Source of the DNA: Lithobates sylvaticus
Lineage: Eukaryota; Chordata; Amphibia; Anura; Ranidae
Assembly (NCBI GenBank): GCA_028564925.1
Contig: CM053030.1
Span: 377,364,945 to 377,428,944 of the forward strand
Length of the DNA stretch: 64,000 nucleotides
Direction: 5' to 3'
Shown here: positions 14,266 to 26,857 of the stretch, piece after piece
How positions within the stretch are numbered: position 1 is the first letter of the stretch
How the letters are laid out: each line of letters opens with the position of its first letter
Translations under genes and position numbers: made by a program
The notes under the pieces: generated by a model
Told to the model about the DNA's origin: nothing
Databases searched by the model: none
What the model saw: only the letters and a program-made list of their open reading frames with translations

Positions 14266-14704
14266 CTTAGGCTGGCTTCACACTGGGGCGGTGCGGGGCG
14301 GCGACGGTAAAGCAGCGCTATATTTAGCGCTGCTTTACCATCGTTTTACCCGCGGTATGCGGCCGCTAGCGGGGTGGTTTTAACCCCCGCTAGCGGCCGC
14401 AAAAGGGTTAAAAACCCCCGCAAAGCGCCGCTGCAGCGGCGGTTTGCGGGCGGTATCCCCGCGGTTTCCCATTGATTTCAATGGGAAGGAGCGGTATAGG
14501 AGCGGTGAACACACCGCTCCTTCACCGCTCCAAAGATGCTGCTAGCAGGACTTTTGTTGCGGTCCTGCTAGCGCACCGCTCCAGTGTGAAAGCCCGCCGG
14601 CTTTCACACTGGAGTGAATGGGGCCGGTTTTTTCAGGCGGTATACAGGCGCTATTTTTAGCGCCGTACCGCCTGAAAACCGCCCCAGTGTGAAAGGGGCC
14701 TTAA
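14266..14704. mobile_element. GC-rich MITE with 'ttcacactggggcgg' ends
   Basis: Ends CTTCACACTGGGGCGG (left) and CCGCCCCAGTGTGAAAG (right), bordered by TTAG on the left and CTTAA on the right. The interior is a chain of nested palindromes (e.g. gctagcgg/ccgctagc, tttagcgctgc/gcagcgctat), giving a strong multi-hairpin fold. Relatives are at 1537 and 6130. Confidence 0.75.
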
Positions 14705-14974
14705 GCAGACTTCTGGGAAAATTGGTGAGCCAATCACACAAGCAGGAAATTATGTTTCTGAGGAGTAGTCAGTACACACTCTGTGTACAGAACAACTCCA
14801 GGTACCCATTTTACAATGCATTCTCAGAAAATTACTGGATTGAAAAGGAAAAGTAATTTTTAATAACATTCAATTACAATATGATTAGTCGCGCAATTAT
14901 ATGCGCTATATTATTTTTTCTTTATTTGCTATTTTTTTTCCCATGAAAGCGTAGTTACCCTTTATGCTTTCACA

Positions 14975-15290
14975 ATGAGCCCTGGTTCACATTGATGCCA
15001 TTTGGCATGTTACTTGACATGTCAAACCGCATGTCAAATCGGTGGCAGTTGCTGGCAATGGCAGTGTACAACTCTTTGTGATGCCGCATTTGTGGCAGCG
15101 CACCAATTCCAAAAAGTAGTTTCTGTACTAATTTTGGTGACTTCGGGGTGCGATTTCTATTGACATCTGTGCAGAAACCCGCACAGATGCCTCTGAAATC
15201 GCCCTCAAAGTCGGGACTGACATGCGGGAATGAAATTGTGCGAGAACTCGCGCGATTTCATTCCCACAGTCAGTGTGAACCTAGCCTTGA
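14975..15290. mobile_element. MITE with 'ggttcacattg...cagtgtgaacc' ends
   Basis: The left end ccctggttcacattg and right end cagtgtgaacctagccttga are complementary. A related copy lies at 35916-36300. A fragment of the 'ttactaaaactgg' MITE abuts it on the right (15291-15345). Confidence 0.6.
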
Positions 15291-15345
15291 ACCTAGAAGC
15301 TGATTGGTTACTATGCACAGCTGCATCAAATTTAGTATTAGTAAA

Positions 15346-18074
15346 AAACACTCCCATGGTATGTGACTTCAGAGGAGGGGGGGTGCACCTGCATGAGCAC
15401 AGTGCAGAGCCGATCAGGGTGCAAGGGCGGGCATGTACCTCCTCCTTCCTCAATACTTACATGAGATCGGACGATCACCACTTAACTCCAATACCCAAGG
15501 TTATTAAGTTCAGTTAGATTTTGCTAAATTACTAATGCACTACAAAAAAATGTTTTTGATTTGAAATGTAAAACAAGAGAAAAATACTGTTCATTATATT
15601 TATCTATATAAGTACTATACTCATGCACCAAAAATATTTTGCAAAACATTGTATTGTACAAAACTTTCAATAAAAATCTACTGAGGAAAAAAAAATAGTT
15701 TTAGTAAATTCCCTAATTTATCTTACAAACAACTCACAAGTGCTTAATCAGTAAACTTTGCTCCATCATTGAGTGCCACCAGCTTGCCACCCACAAAGCA
15801 CAGAGAAGTTAAACCTGGTTGTCAACCACAGACTATACATCAAATACACCTTTACCCTTCCTGGTATTATTATTGGTCTCTGCAATGCACTAGGCATTCA
15901 TCAGTAGCTAGGTGGAGTAGTTAGATATAGAGATGAGGGCTTAGCTACCTGCATTGATTGAATGTTTTGGGGAAATATGCAGTGCATTTTAATTAGCTGA
16001 TAGACAGATTATATGGATACTTCTATGTTGACATGCATAGCAAATCCAAAGGTCCACCTTAAAGTGCAACTCCAGTCAAAATTAAAATGTAAACAGTGAA
16101 GTGTGCATCAGTTACCTTAAGCCTCAGTCTTGATTTAAAAAACTCCTTCCTAGAGTTTTCTGCTGTGCAATTTTCTGGAAGTGGGCTTTAAAGTAGTAAT
16201 CAGTATGGTTCTTGCTGCTATAGTAGCTTTATTATTTACACCACCTCCCTTTTGACTTCAGATAAACAATGATTAGGATATGAGCTCAAACCCTTTCACA
16301 GCTTACAGGGCAACCGGTATCCTCCTTGATTTCCTGCAATTGGTTGAGTACTAAGGCCCTGGAGTTTTCTCTTGCTCCATTGTAATCCATCATCCACCAA
16401 ATAATGGGCCTCAAACTGAAGATGTTCAACTTCTGCCAAGGTTTATTGCAATGACAGCACACTGCCCACTGCCACCTAAAGCCATGCCTCCATCATGTTT
16501 CACCCACAACAGGGTTTGTCCAGGGGGAACTATTAGGGTATGTTAAGCTATGTATATTCTTTTTTAAAGTGTGATTTCAGTGTGATGGTTAGGTGTCCTA
16601 GAAGGACATCTACCAGTGCACTTATTGTAAAGCACAACAAAATTGCTGACTGTATGAGTTAGGGAGCTCACCACAGAACGCACTTCTGCTCCAATGCATT
16701 ACTATAGACTAATCCATTCCTGAATCTAGGCAATATTTTAAAATCTGCTTAAAAAATTAGCAATCCCCTATTGACTGGCCTGTTTTAGATACCATTGCCA
16801 AGTATAGTTTTCTAATATGTATGGTGCATACCTTTAATAGGCAGTAGTCACACCATACTGATATCACTAAATACTATTCTTTATGTGTCTTTTGAGTTAG
16901 ATCCAAGTAAGTTGGCCTAACTACTACAGCTATCTGTTTGCCTCACAGTAATATCTGCCTCCCATCATTGGAAACAAACAAATGTTTTCAGTTAGGGCCT
17001 CTGTATGGAATTATGGGGCTATGGGGAATAGATCCTTTTAATTATCCCTGATAGTAACTATAAGTGATTCTGCAGGTGTCCAGTTAGGTATTGTGTTTCG
17101 TTTTAGGTACCAACTAGTTTGATCTACCTGTGAAGAATAAGCACTGAAAACAAGTTAAAAACAAAGCGATTGTTGTATACAGCTGTATAATAATGAACAT
17201 TGTTTTATTTATCTAGAGTGTTAGTTTTAGAAATGAACAAATTTATACAAAGATTTGGTACATAAAATCATTGATTTTCTAAATTGTGGCTGTCTAGCAT
17301 TGTCCAGTGCAGCAGATCAGAGCTGTATACAGTTGTCCCCAAGGTAAACTATCAAAAGATTGAATCTGAATTAGTACTGGCACGCTTGAATATAGATGTG
17401 GTCTTGGACACTTTTAGCTCTAAGAGGTTGACTGCCCAGTATCGGCAGCATACTGCTAAATAGCTTTTATTTTCTCTAGCTCACGCTGACTTACTAATCA
17501 ACCAAAATCTATTAAAAAACACGCTTATATACTGGCACAACGCAATTTGAGCCCAGTGGTATTTTAATTGCTGTTTTAGGCATGCTGTATAATTTCTTTA
17601 ATTTGGGCCAGCCACTGAATAAACAGATAACTTATTTTTATTTCCAATGCTTTATGTTTAGTTTTTTAAAGAAATATCTATCAGTTTTTGCTATGCCTAT
17701 TGTTTGTGTAAAGAGAATTTCTGTGTTAAGAGAGGGGTGTCAAATAATGCATAGTGAAGATCTTTTCCCTATCACAGCAATATAGGACAGATCTAGAGTG
17801 CTGCTCTGCTTAAAGCGGACAGAAACCCATAGATTTAACAGTGTAAAAAACAGCTGCATTTCCAGCATGTGCCGGGAATGTAACTGTCACATTGGATGTG
17901 CTCTCAACCAAACTGTCAAACCATCAGGGATGGCCTGTGTCCTAACTGATCACATATGCAGCATCATGGCAGTTGAAGATCAAACAGAGGCCAAGATGGC
18001 GGCTTCCTTGGCTAAAAACAATAGGAGGGTTTACATCAACTTTAAATGATCCATAAGCTTTTGAATAAGTACTT
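15346..18074. other. Long stretch with no recognised gene or complete element
   Basis: Contains only short repeat-like scraps (for example aaagtgcaactccagtcaaa near 16061). Open frames are short and without domain motifs. Confidence 0.4.
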
Positions 18075-19060
18075 CCATTGCTAGGTTTTGGAAAAAAGGC
18101 AAAAAGTGGGGCAATAAGATAGTTGGTGGGTATAATTAAAACTGCACCTCTTCTAAAATAAGTCTTTAGAATAAAAGCAAAAATTGGGGCAACACGGATT
18201 TTCTTTGGTGCAACATAGACAATTTACACAAACAGTTTTAAAAGAGATAATCACTTTATTTTACATGATAAATTAAAAAGGCCCCCTGTAGAGGCGTCCT
18301 TCATATGCTTAAATAAGAATGTAAAATGACATATAATTTTTACGATACAACAGTTTCCAGTATCCAAAAGAAGAAGAGGAGGAAACTTCCAGTTCTCAAT
18401 TCATTTTGTAGAATTTTCCGCTTCGTCAGAAGGAACAGGGTAAGCACTTGTTAGATCAAAAAGGCAACAATGCAAGTATAATAATATCCAATATTAAACA
18501 ATCAAAAATATACGAGGAGTCTTCAAAACGTTTTTCACACTTTTATATATATAATAGAGTTAATAAAAAGTACAGAAACTTTTTGAAGAACCCTTATATA
18601 CCACTAGAATATTAACCAGTTCACTTCTACTGGTACAAACTTGTTGATAAACAAGTGGTATATCTATAGGTACAATGGTGTTAATATACTAAAGGCAAAT
18701 AATCGGTGCACTTTGTAAGAGCAGTGGCTCCAGAGCTTAGTAAATGAGGGAGAGCTCTGCTGACTTCCATCATTCAATCATGTGCAATCAAAAATGCTTT
18801 TTTTTATTTTCCTTGCATGTGATTGGGTTTTCTTTGTAAAGTGACGTTTTACCTCATTTACTAAGCTCTGGACCAACTGCACAAAGTGCACAGGCTATTG
18901 GCCTTTAGTAAATCAACCCCAATATGTTTTTGTTGCATTACAGAAAATTTGTGTTACCCCAATTTTTTCTTTTATTCAAAGTTTTATTTTGGATGAGGTG
19001 CAGTTGTAATTACTGTATACCCACCAACTATCCTTCTATGTATTAGTCCATTGCTAGGTT
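18075..19060. mobile_element. Diverged fold-back element with 13-bp direct repeats (element E)
   Basis: The direct repeat ccattgctaggtt (18075-18087 and 19048-19060) flanks an insertion of about 960 bp. The left arm (about 18118-18215) and right arm (about 18935-19032) are inverted copies, both with the blocks agttggtgggta and ggtgcagtt (in complement) and a gggg-type tract. Read outward on the minus strand, the left arm carries CTGACGA (18423-18429) followed by AAGCGGAAA, a degraded form of the hammerhead-like signature. A later MITE (18685-18921) sits inside. Arm divergence marks it as older than the elements at 37 and 62 kb. Confidence 0.65.
18685..18921. mobile_element. MITE with 'actaaaggcaaat...gcctttagtaaatc' ends
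   Basis: Ends are complementary. The interior holds gagagctctgctgac and ttttattttccttgcatg. Copies or relatives are at 40291-40471 and 52747-52970. Nested in fold-back element E. Confidence 0.65.
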
Positions 19061-19324
19061 GCCAGTGCTGAAGCTTGTCTTTTGTGATTATGGACAAAAA
19101 TGTTCCTACTGTACAGGACCCCTTAAAGCACATCTGGAGGCAGAATTCAAAATTCAATCCAGTGCAGTAGCAAGCTAAGCTATGGGAAAATGTATTTATT
19201 TTTTCAAGATTCTTCATTGTTGTGCTGCAAATGAATACATGTGCCTATAGGGAATGGGAGTCCCGTAGCTTTCCATTGGAAATACCATAGAAACTTTCCT
19301 GCACTCTGTGCCTGGAGAGATCCA

Positions 19325-20230
19325 TTAACCACTTGCCGACCGGCTCATGCCAATATACGTCGGCAAAGTGGCGCGGGTGCGTAAAACAATGTGGCCTGCG
19401 ATCGTGACACGAAGAGGCAGAACGGGAAGATGCCTATGTAAACAAGGCATTTGCCTGTTCTGCCTAGCAACATGACAGGTGGCCTGCGATCATAACACGA
19501 AGAGGCAGAATGGGGAGATGCCTATGTAAACAAGGCATTTCCCTGTTCTGCCTAGCAAAATGACAGGGATCTACTGCTCCCAGTGATCGGGAGTAGAAAT
19601 CTCTGTCATGCTCTAGAGGGCCCATCCCCCATACAGTTACAGTTAGAACACACCCAGAGAACACACTTAACCCCTAGATCGCACCCTAGTGTCTAACCCC
19701 TTCCTTGCATGTGACATTTACACAGTAATCAGTGCATTTTTTATAGCACTGATCGCTGTATAACTGCCAATGGTCCCAAAATAGTGTCAAAAGTGTCCAA
19801 TCTGTCCGACATAATGTCGCAGTCACTATAAAAATTGCAGATCGCCGCCAATACTAATAAAATTTTTTTATAAAAATACCATATATTCCCTATTTTGTAG
19901 ACCTGATAACTTTTGCGCAAACCAATCAATATACGCTTATTGCGTTTTTTTTTTTTACCAAAAATATGTAGAAGAATACATATTGGCCTAAAGTGAGGAA
20001 GAAATTCGTTTTTTTTTTTTATATATTTTTGTGGGATATTTATTATAGCAAAAAGTAAAAAAAACATTGCTTTTTTTTCAAAATGTTTGCTCTTTTTTGT
20101 TTATAATGCAAAAAATTAAAACCGCAGAGGTGATCAAATACCACCAAAAGAAAGCTCTATTTGTTGGAAAAAAAGGACGCCAATTTTGTTAGGGTACAAC
20201 GTCGACATTGTTAGGGTACAACGGGACATC
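19325..20230 (+). mobile_element. TTAACCAC-type element, copy 4
   Basis: Starts TTAACCACTTGCCGACCGGC and carries the family block with ccgcagaggtgatcaaatac (about 20120), also seen at about 7247. It includes a local direct duplication: the block beginning ggcctgcgatc at 19392 recurs at 19481 (period about 90 bp). The right end is degraded. Confidence 0.6.
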
Positions 20231-20584
20231 AAAGTGCTATATTTGAGATTGCTGGCATGGAAGACAATGTTTTGTGGACAGAAAAAAGCATGGCTGGAGA
20301 GATGAGCTTTCAGCCTCCACTATTCTGCTTTAGGTTTGTTTTCATCTTTGTTTCCTCTGATTGCCAATTCAAGCACATCTAGTGAGCAGATCTAGATCAT
20401 CTTGTGTCATTAGATAGCATGCATTGTTAATGACAACATATTGTCTGCAGGCAATCTCAGAGTTAGAAGGATTTGTTTTTTTTTTTACACAAAATAGACC
20501 AAAACACCAAAAGGACTTTATAGTTATATCTGTGTATAATGAGAGTGTTTGCAAGTGTTTGTGTGTATTTTTGCGTCTCATGCA

Positions 20585-20785
20585 CACTTTCTCCGGATTA
20601 TATAGTAAAAGTGGTAACTTCTTGAAAGCCATGTAACACAAATCAACACTGTCAACAGCCTATCTGGTTTCTTTAAGCTGAGTTCAGCTTTAAAGAAACC
20701 AGATAGGCTGCTGACAGGGTTTATTTGTGCTACATGGCTTTCAAGAAGTTACCAATTTTACTCCATATTCTCTTTCACACACCCC
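20585..20785. repeat. Hairpin-forming inverted repeat, arms about 85 bp
   Basis: Arms about 20598-20682 and 20685-20770 are nearly perfect complements (taacttcttgaaagccatgt pairs with acatggctttcaagaagtta), with the centre at about 20684. I found no terminal direct repeat and no hammerhead-like core. Possibly a fold-back MITE. Confidence 0.8.
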
Positions 20786-23700
20786 CACCCCCCCTCTAAC
20801 TAATTGCTAGCATAGGAAATAAATCCTACCTAAATACCCAATTTACTAACTCAAGTTCATTGTCATATCACATTTATCCCTGAGGTCTTCTTTCTTCCAT
20901 GTACAGGAGAGGGGATCCTTCTTCGGGTGTTCACGTAATGCATGATGGGCACACTTTCTTTTGGCTGTCCTGCAGCAGGGTTAACTAGGGGTCCAGAAGA
21001 GGAGTCTTAGCGGTGATTTCAGCAAAATGGGCAGGCATGGGTACATCTACTAAGTTATATTACTGGTCCCTGGCAACTAGAATCGGCACTAGCTAGGAAC
21101 CAGATGCCAGATTTAGGTGAGTAAAACATAATCTTCAAGGGTTTAAAAAAACACTAAATGGGCGAAGCAGGATGGGGGGAGGGGCAATGGGAGGAAGATA
21201 ATATTTTCTTGGAAATTGGATTTAACTGTGTACACTTTGCTAAATTCTGGGTTTACCAGAAATCCATTGATTTGACACATCTAATATGGGGTTTATCTGT
21301 TCTGCCCTGAATTTTGTCATCTTACGCTAGAAAAAGAGAATGTAAAAGGTATTTTTCAGCAATAATAGAGTGGCAGATCAGCCAAAGCATGCGTACGTAA
21401 AATGAAACTCTGAGATGGATTACATTGGTCACTGGCAGAGGCCTATAAAGAAGTTCAGACGTGTGCATGAAGGAGAACTTGCCTGATAAATTGCTGCAGT
21501 TAACAGAATGCCTGTGAGGTGGAAGAGGTGATGAGGAAGCACTATAAAGTTAGAGTTGATACGACATTAAAAGATTGTCCTGTGCCAAAAGAGCATATGA
21601 CTCTTGTGGTTTTAGAGAAAAATAAGAAATAACAACAACTGTTCCTAAATGAAGATAAAAAAATTAGGCTAACTGGCTGACAAAAAAAAGAACACAAACA
21701 ATCATATGCTGAAAAGGTGGTGGTGCCAGATGCCCCCCTCACAAATCTGAGCTGTTCACCTGAACCCTGATCCACTAGAATATGAAATACCAATCAGACC
21801 ATTGAGGGATCGTTCTGAAAATTGATGTCATAGGAAGTAACATGTCTGCCATTGATGATAATCGTGAGAGTATGGTTGTTGATGCAAATTAATTTGTCTG
21901 GTAGGACAAAGAAAGGATAAAAGGCAAGGCATAGCATAGAACCCCAAGATAATAGGTGAGCATATATCTATGGGCTTCTTAAGCTTGCAGGCACCATATA
22001 TTCTTATGAACTATATTGCTGTACGCACGAAAGAAAAAAAAAATCTTAAGAAACAAACCAACAAAAAAAACAGACAATGTTATTGCAAACAATAACTTGC
22101 TGCTTGAAATCCTAAAATGTGCCATTTTGTTCATTTATTGTGTTCTTAAACACTAACTAATCGCCCATTTCAGTTGATGCTGCTGCAGTTAGAATCCATT
22201 ATAATTATGAGGGGATGCATAGGTTTCCTCTTAATAAATAACCTGTGCCAGAGCTTAGTTATTGGAAAAGGGCTCAGGGTTTTAGTACAAGGCTGTTTTG
22301 AAATGTCTAGTAAAGCAACAGACAACAGGTAACACCGCTTCAGGTGATGATAAGGCCTTCCTTAGCAATCAGGTGCAGGTCCAGTCTGGGCAGGCAATTT
22401 AGGAAACAAAACGAATGACCGCACTCCAAAAAATAAGAATAGAAGCTGCGTTTGAGCTTTGGGGTGCACACCCTAATGCAATAGGCTGCACACACCTATG
22501 CTGAAGACAGATGTATCAGTCCCTTTCTCTACTAGACTCAGCTGCAGAGATGAGTGAATAGGAAGCACTCTGAGGCTTCCTGCTCATTTACAAACGGAAG
22601 CATAGGAAACACAGTTTTCCTATGCTTCAGTGATGAATGGACACAGGAGTAATTGGTACCGATCGCTTACTGCGTTCATTCAGGAAAGAAAGGGTCATGT
22701 AAATTACTTATTTACTGGCCTTTTCCCCCCACTCTCCATCCTGAAACATACCCCTGTGTGCTCCCAGCAGCTGCCGGAGGAAGAGGAGGGAAGCTGACAG
22801 CGTTGCAGGGGAAAAAGGGCACACAGGGGAACCCAAGCAGCAGATGGAAGGGGTGCATGTGCTAGAACCAATCCCTCTGCAGTGCAGCCGGCGGGAGAGA
22901 GAGGAGGAGAAGCTTGCAGGGGGAGGCAGAAGAGGATTGGTGTCTGCAATAAGACAGTACAGACAGCCCTCCTGCTCAGCAGGTGTCTGGGCCCCCTTTT
23001 GAACTGCTAGGGCCCAGTACAGGAGGGCTGGCTGTACTGCCTTATCAGCCTGAATACAGCTTAAACTGCCAAACAGCCACACAGTGCATCTCCAGCACAG
23101 GTTTCTTTTTTTCCCCCAGTGAATATTGTGTAACCATGGTGAAAATAGTTGTCCTCAAGGAAACTAAAATATACTAATCATTCATGACAACGTGCACACT
23201 GTATAACATTAAAATACTGTTCATAGGTCAAATTTGATATATCATAACTGCAAAACACTTCCCTGCTCTATTTAGACACCGGTGCCAAGCTCTGATGGTT
23301 TCCGTGGATTATATATAATCTATCCTAGTTATTCATTTACAGCGTGTGCTGCAACCTACTAGTATTGATCATAAGCAGCATGGCTTTTTTCACCCCACAT
23401 TCCCAATCAATAAGTCAGCAGTAAAGAGATTTGTCTACCTCATTTCTTGCTATGATATATTTATAAAGTGATACAACAGATATAGACACCTTTCCTGCAC
23501 TTTTTCTCATTAAGACTGATTATTTGTAAGCATGAGCATGTTAAACTCTGTCAACCGAAGTATTGGCATGAAGCAGGACAAATAGAGAGGTAGAATTTCC
23601 CTACCAAGATCACAGCATAGATAACAATAAGCTCAACTAATAAATATGTAGCAGTGGATCATATCCTTCTCCACTCTATCACCCCAAAAAATGCATTTAG

Positions 23701-24082
23701 TTATACTTTAAGTATCAGTATAGTAAAACGTATAATAAAGAAAATAGGTATAAAACAGAAGCTTGCTCTTGGACTTTTCATATACAGTACATAACAGATC
23801 TATGTTGTGACACGTTACACTGGGTAAGATATTTGCCAGTCTGGTTTGAATCTTTGTTAGAGTGGACCTGCCACTCCCTAAACTCTCTCTACTGGTACAT
23901 CAGCTAAATTACTTCTGTATTGGCCCACACTTGACCACAAATGGCCCCTTTGACCGACTGGACTTCTGTAGTTCAGTACAGCTTTTAAACTATATTACAA
24001 CCCTACCACCTGCAGACCAATGTATTTGTCCCCCTCACTGGATTTGAAAAGGAATGCAAGCAACAGAGCTCACTCAGACACA
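20786..24082. other. Non-coding DNA, no gene recognised
   Basis: Contains a GC-rich, purine/pyrimidine-biased block about 22700-23060 that may be a dispersed repeat. The overlapping open frames on the minus strand there have no domain features and look like composition artefacts. Confidence 0.4.
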
Positions 24083-24164
24083 CAGAATTGCTAAAACTGG
24101 AGAGTGCAAAATCTGGTTCAGTTGTGCATGGTAGCCCATCAGCTTCTAACATCAGCTTGTTCAA

Positions 24165-24498
24165 TTAAAGTGATTGTAAAGGATCATTTTTTTTTTTAAA
24201 TGTCATACTTACCTCCACTTTGCAGCATGTTTTGCACAGAGTGGCCCCGAACATTCTCGTCTGTGGTCCCCTGGTGGCTCTCGCGGCTCCTCCCTGCATC
24301 AGATAACCCTCTGGGAGAAATGATCTCCCGAAGGGGCTACCTTGTGGGCACGCTCCTGAGTCCAATATTTGCATACACAGACATGAATGCCGGACTCGGC
24401 CCCACCCCCCGGCGCCTGCATCATTGGGAGCCAATGGCTGCACTGCTATCAATCTAACCAATCAAGAGCCAGAACCTCGTGGAGAGAGGGACAGCACG
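24165..24498 (-). mobile_element. Truncated copy of the 'ttacaatcactttaaag' MITE
   Basis: Reverse complement of the right part of the element at 9918-10348: starts TTAAAGTGATTGTAAAGGAT and includes gagccaatggctgcactgct. It is broken at 24499 by the Penelope-like insertion. I could not find its other half on the far side of that complex. Confidence 0.6.
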
Positions 24499-24863
24499 CA
24501 ATGAAAATAAGTGTGTAATATCTCAGCTAATAAAAAGCTAGGAGTTAACTATTAAGCATATTAAGGGATATAAGTGCAATCAAAAATATTACACGTCATA
24601 TATTCATTACCTAAAAAGGTATAATTGTAAAAAAGAAAAAGACCCAAAAAAATATTTTTACAAAATGAATGGATGACGTAAGAGTCTCAGTAAAGATCAG
24701 AAATCGCCATTGATGTCTCTCACCTCACAGTAATATGCATCACAATCTACATACTATATGAACATATGCCAAATGTGACAATAGTAAAATTAGATCACAA
24801 AGGTGGTACAGCAATTAAACCATATATTAACCCTAAAGAGTCCCCAAAATGGAGTTTAGAGCC

Positions 24864-25762
24864 TCAAGAATTGTCAATAAAAGCATTGACATCAATGTCA
24901 ACGTTTAACCCGAAGGGGGTGTAACTTTTAATCTTATGTATCCATGACATCTCCAATCTGGAGATGCCACGCACAAGGGAACCCCCTCTCCACGGTGCAG
25001 TGTATTTGTCGATCCCCAAAAAAATCGTCTTTGAGGGATTCTTCATATGGGCCTCTAAATAATGTCTAGAAACTGGATGTTTAGGGAACCCACCCAGGAT
25101 ATTGGTGACGTGTTCGTTCAACCTCACCTTCAGGGGGCGCTTTGTCCTACCGACATATTGAAGCCCATAGGGGCACTGAAGCAAATAGACTACCCTCTCA
25201 GTGGCACAGGTGATGAAAGGTTTAATTTCAAATTCTGTACCTGTACTCGTTGAAATAAATCTATGTGTCCTCCTGTGGCTACAGCCACTGAGAGAGCAAA
25301 TCCTACATTTCCTACACTGATAAAAGCCAGTAAGATTATCAAAGAAACATGTTTTGACAGTGGGCGGATCCAAGACATTGGGTGCTATTCTGTCTTTAAG
25401 AGAAGGAACTCCTTTGAATACAATATGTGGTCTCTGTGGGAGGACTGCGTTAAGAGTGGTATCACTGGTGAGGATATGCCAGTGTTTTTTGATCATTTTA
25501 CCTATATTCCTATGTTGAATGGAATAGGAAGTGATAAAGGGGACCATAGCTAGACCCCTGTCTTTAACAGGCTTCTCTTTGAGTAGATCTGCTCTGTCAG
25601 TGCTAGACACCTCATTGAGCACAGCTGTAAGGGAAGAGATGGTGTAACCCTTCTCGAGGAACCGCTCAGTGAGGATCCCCGCCTGAGAAGAAAATTCAAT
25701 AGGATCCGAACAGTTCCTCTTTAACCTCAGGTACTGACTCTTGGGTACAGACTTAAGCCAAG
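24864..25762 (-). CDS. Penelope-like element polyprotein C-terminus, inverted copy
   Basis: Minus-strand coding copy of the C-terminal part (end of the RT region, zinc-finger linker, GIY-YIG endonuclease). The part downstream of its first ATG (24864-25622, 252 aa) is identical in sequence to residues 83-334 of the copy at 25763-26857. It carries the linker Cys/His cluster (CRKCRICSLSGCSH) and the GLQYVGRT motif of the nuclease. It is a 5'-truncated fossil copy with no promoter of its own that I can see. The identical sequence means that conversion between arms, or a very recent origin, is likely. Confidence 0.85.
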
Positions 25763-26857
25763 GAGGATTTAGATATCTTCCTTGCTGAGCTAAACGTCAA
25801 TCAGAGGGGTATTGTCCTTAATTATGAGGCCAGCCAAAGTTCCATTAACTTTTTGGATTTGGTGATAAGGGTTAGTAGTGGTGTAATTACCACTGCAACC
25901 CACTTCAAGGATACAGACCGCAACTCATACATCCCCATAGGGAGCTGTCATCATGAATCTTGGCTTAAGTCTGTACCCAAGAGTCAGTACCTGAGGTTAA
26001 AGAGGAACTGTTCGGATCCTATTGAATTTTCTTCTCAGGCGGGGATCCTCACTGAGCGGTTCCTCGAGAAGGGTTACACCATCTCTTCCCTTACAGCTGT
26101 GCTCAATGAGGTGTCTAGCACTGACAGAGCAGATCTACTCAAAGAGAAGCCTGTTAAAGACAGGGGTCTAGCTATGGTCCCCTTTATCACTTCCTATTCC
26201 ATTCAACATAGGAATATAGGTAAAATGATCAAAAAACACTGGCATATCCTCACCAGTGATACCACTCTTAACGCAGTCCTCCCACAGAGACCACATATTG
26301 TATTCAAAGGAGTTCCTTCTCTTAAAGACAGAATAGCACCCAATGTCTTGGATCCGCCCACTGTCAAAACATGTTTCTTTGATAATCTTACTGGCTTTTA
26401 TCAGTGTAGGAAATGTAGGATTTGCTCTCTCAGTGGCTGTAGCCACAGGAGGACACATAGATTTATTTCAACGAGTACAGGTACAGAATTTGAAATTAAA
26501 CCTTTCATCACCTGTGCCACTGAGAGGGTAGTCTATTTGCTTCAGTGCCCCTATGGGCTTCAATATGTCGGTAGGACAAAGCGCCCCCTGAAGGTGAGGT
26601 TGAACGAACACGTCACCAATATCCTGGGTGGGTTCCCTAAACATCCAGTTTCTAGACATTATTTAGAGGCCCATATGAAGAATCCCTCAAAGACGATTTT
26701 TTTGGGGATCGACAAATACACTGCACCGTGGAGAGGGGGTTCCCTTGTGCGTGGCATCTCCAGATTGGAGATGTCATGGATACATAAGATTAAAAGTTAC
26801 ACCCCCTTCGGGTTAAACGTTGACATTGATGTCAATGCTTTTATTGACAATTCTTGA
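25763..26857 (+). CDS. Penelope-like (Neptune-type) RT C-terminus + GIY-YIG endonuclease, partial
   Basis: Open for about 365 codons. The upstream part reads FLAELNVNQRGIVLN then INFLDLVI, the end of the reverse transcriptase palm. SQYLRLKRNCSDPIEFSSQA follows, the thumb-like region. Then comes a Cys/His cluster (CRKCRICSLSGCSH), as known from Neptune-type Penelope elements. Next is a GIY-YIG nuclease: VVYLLQCPYGLQYVGRTKRP, with RLNEH downstream. In the family the RT makes the cDNA and the nuclease nicks the target. There is no ATG at the 5' edge because the copy is truncated there. The Neptune assignment comes from the finger-plus-nuclease order and is not a phylogeny. Confidence 0.85.
   Translation, partial: EDLDIFLAELNVNQRGIVLNYEASQSSINFLDLVIRVSSGVITTATHFKDTDRNSYIPIGSCHHESWLKSVPKSQYLRLKRNCSDPIEFSSQAGILTERFLEKGYTISSLTAVLNEVSSTDRADLLKEKPVKDRGLAMVPFITSYSIQHRNIGKMIKKHWHILTSDTTLNAVLPQRPHIVFKGVPSLKDRIAPNVLDPPTVKTCFFDNLTGFYQCRKCRICSLSGCSHRRTHRFISTSTGTEFEIKPFITCATERVVYLLQCPYGLQYVGRTKRPLKVRLNEHVTNILGGFPKHPVSRHYLEAHMKNPSKTIFLGIDKYTAPWRGGSLVRGISRLEMSWIHKIKSYTPFGLNVDIDVNAFIDNS

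Noticed and set aside
22704-23082. Overlapping minus-strand open frames of 81-124 codons with a Leu/Ser/Pro-rich character
   Set aside because: They overlap in alternative frames over a GC-rich repeat-like block. Composition explains the openness.
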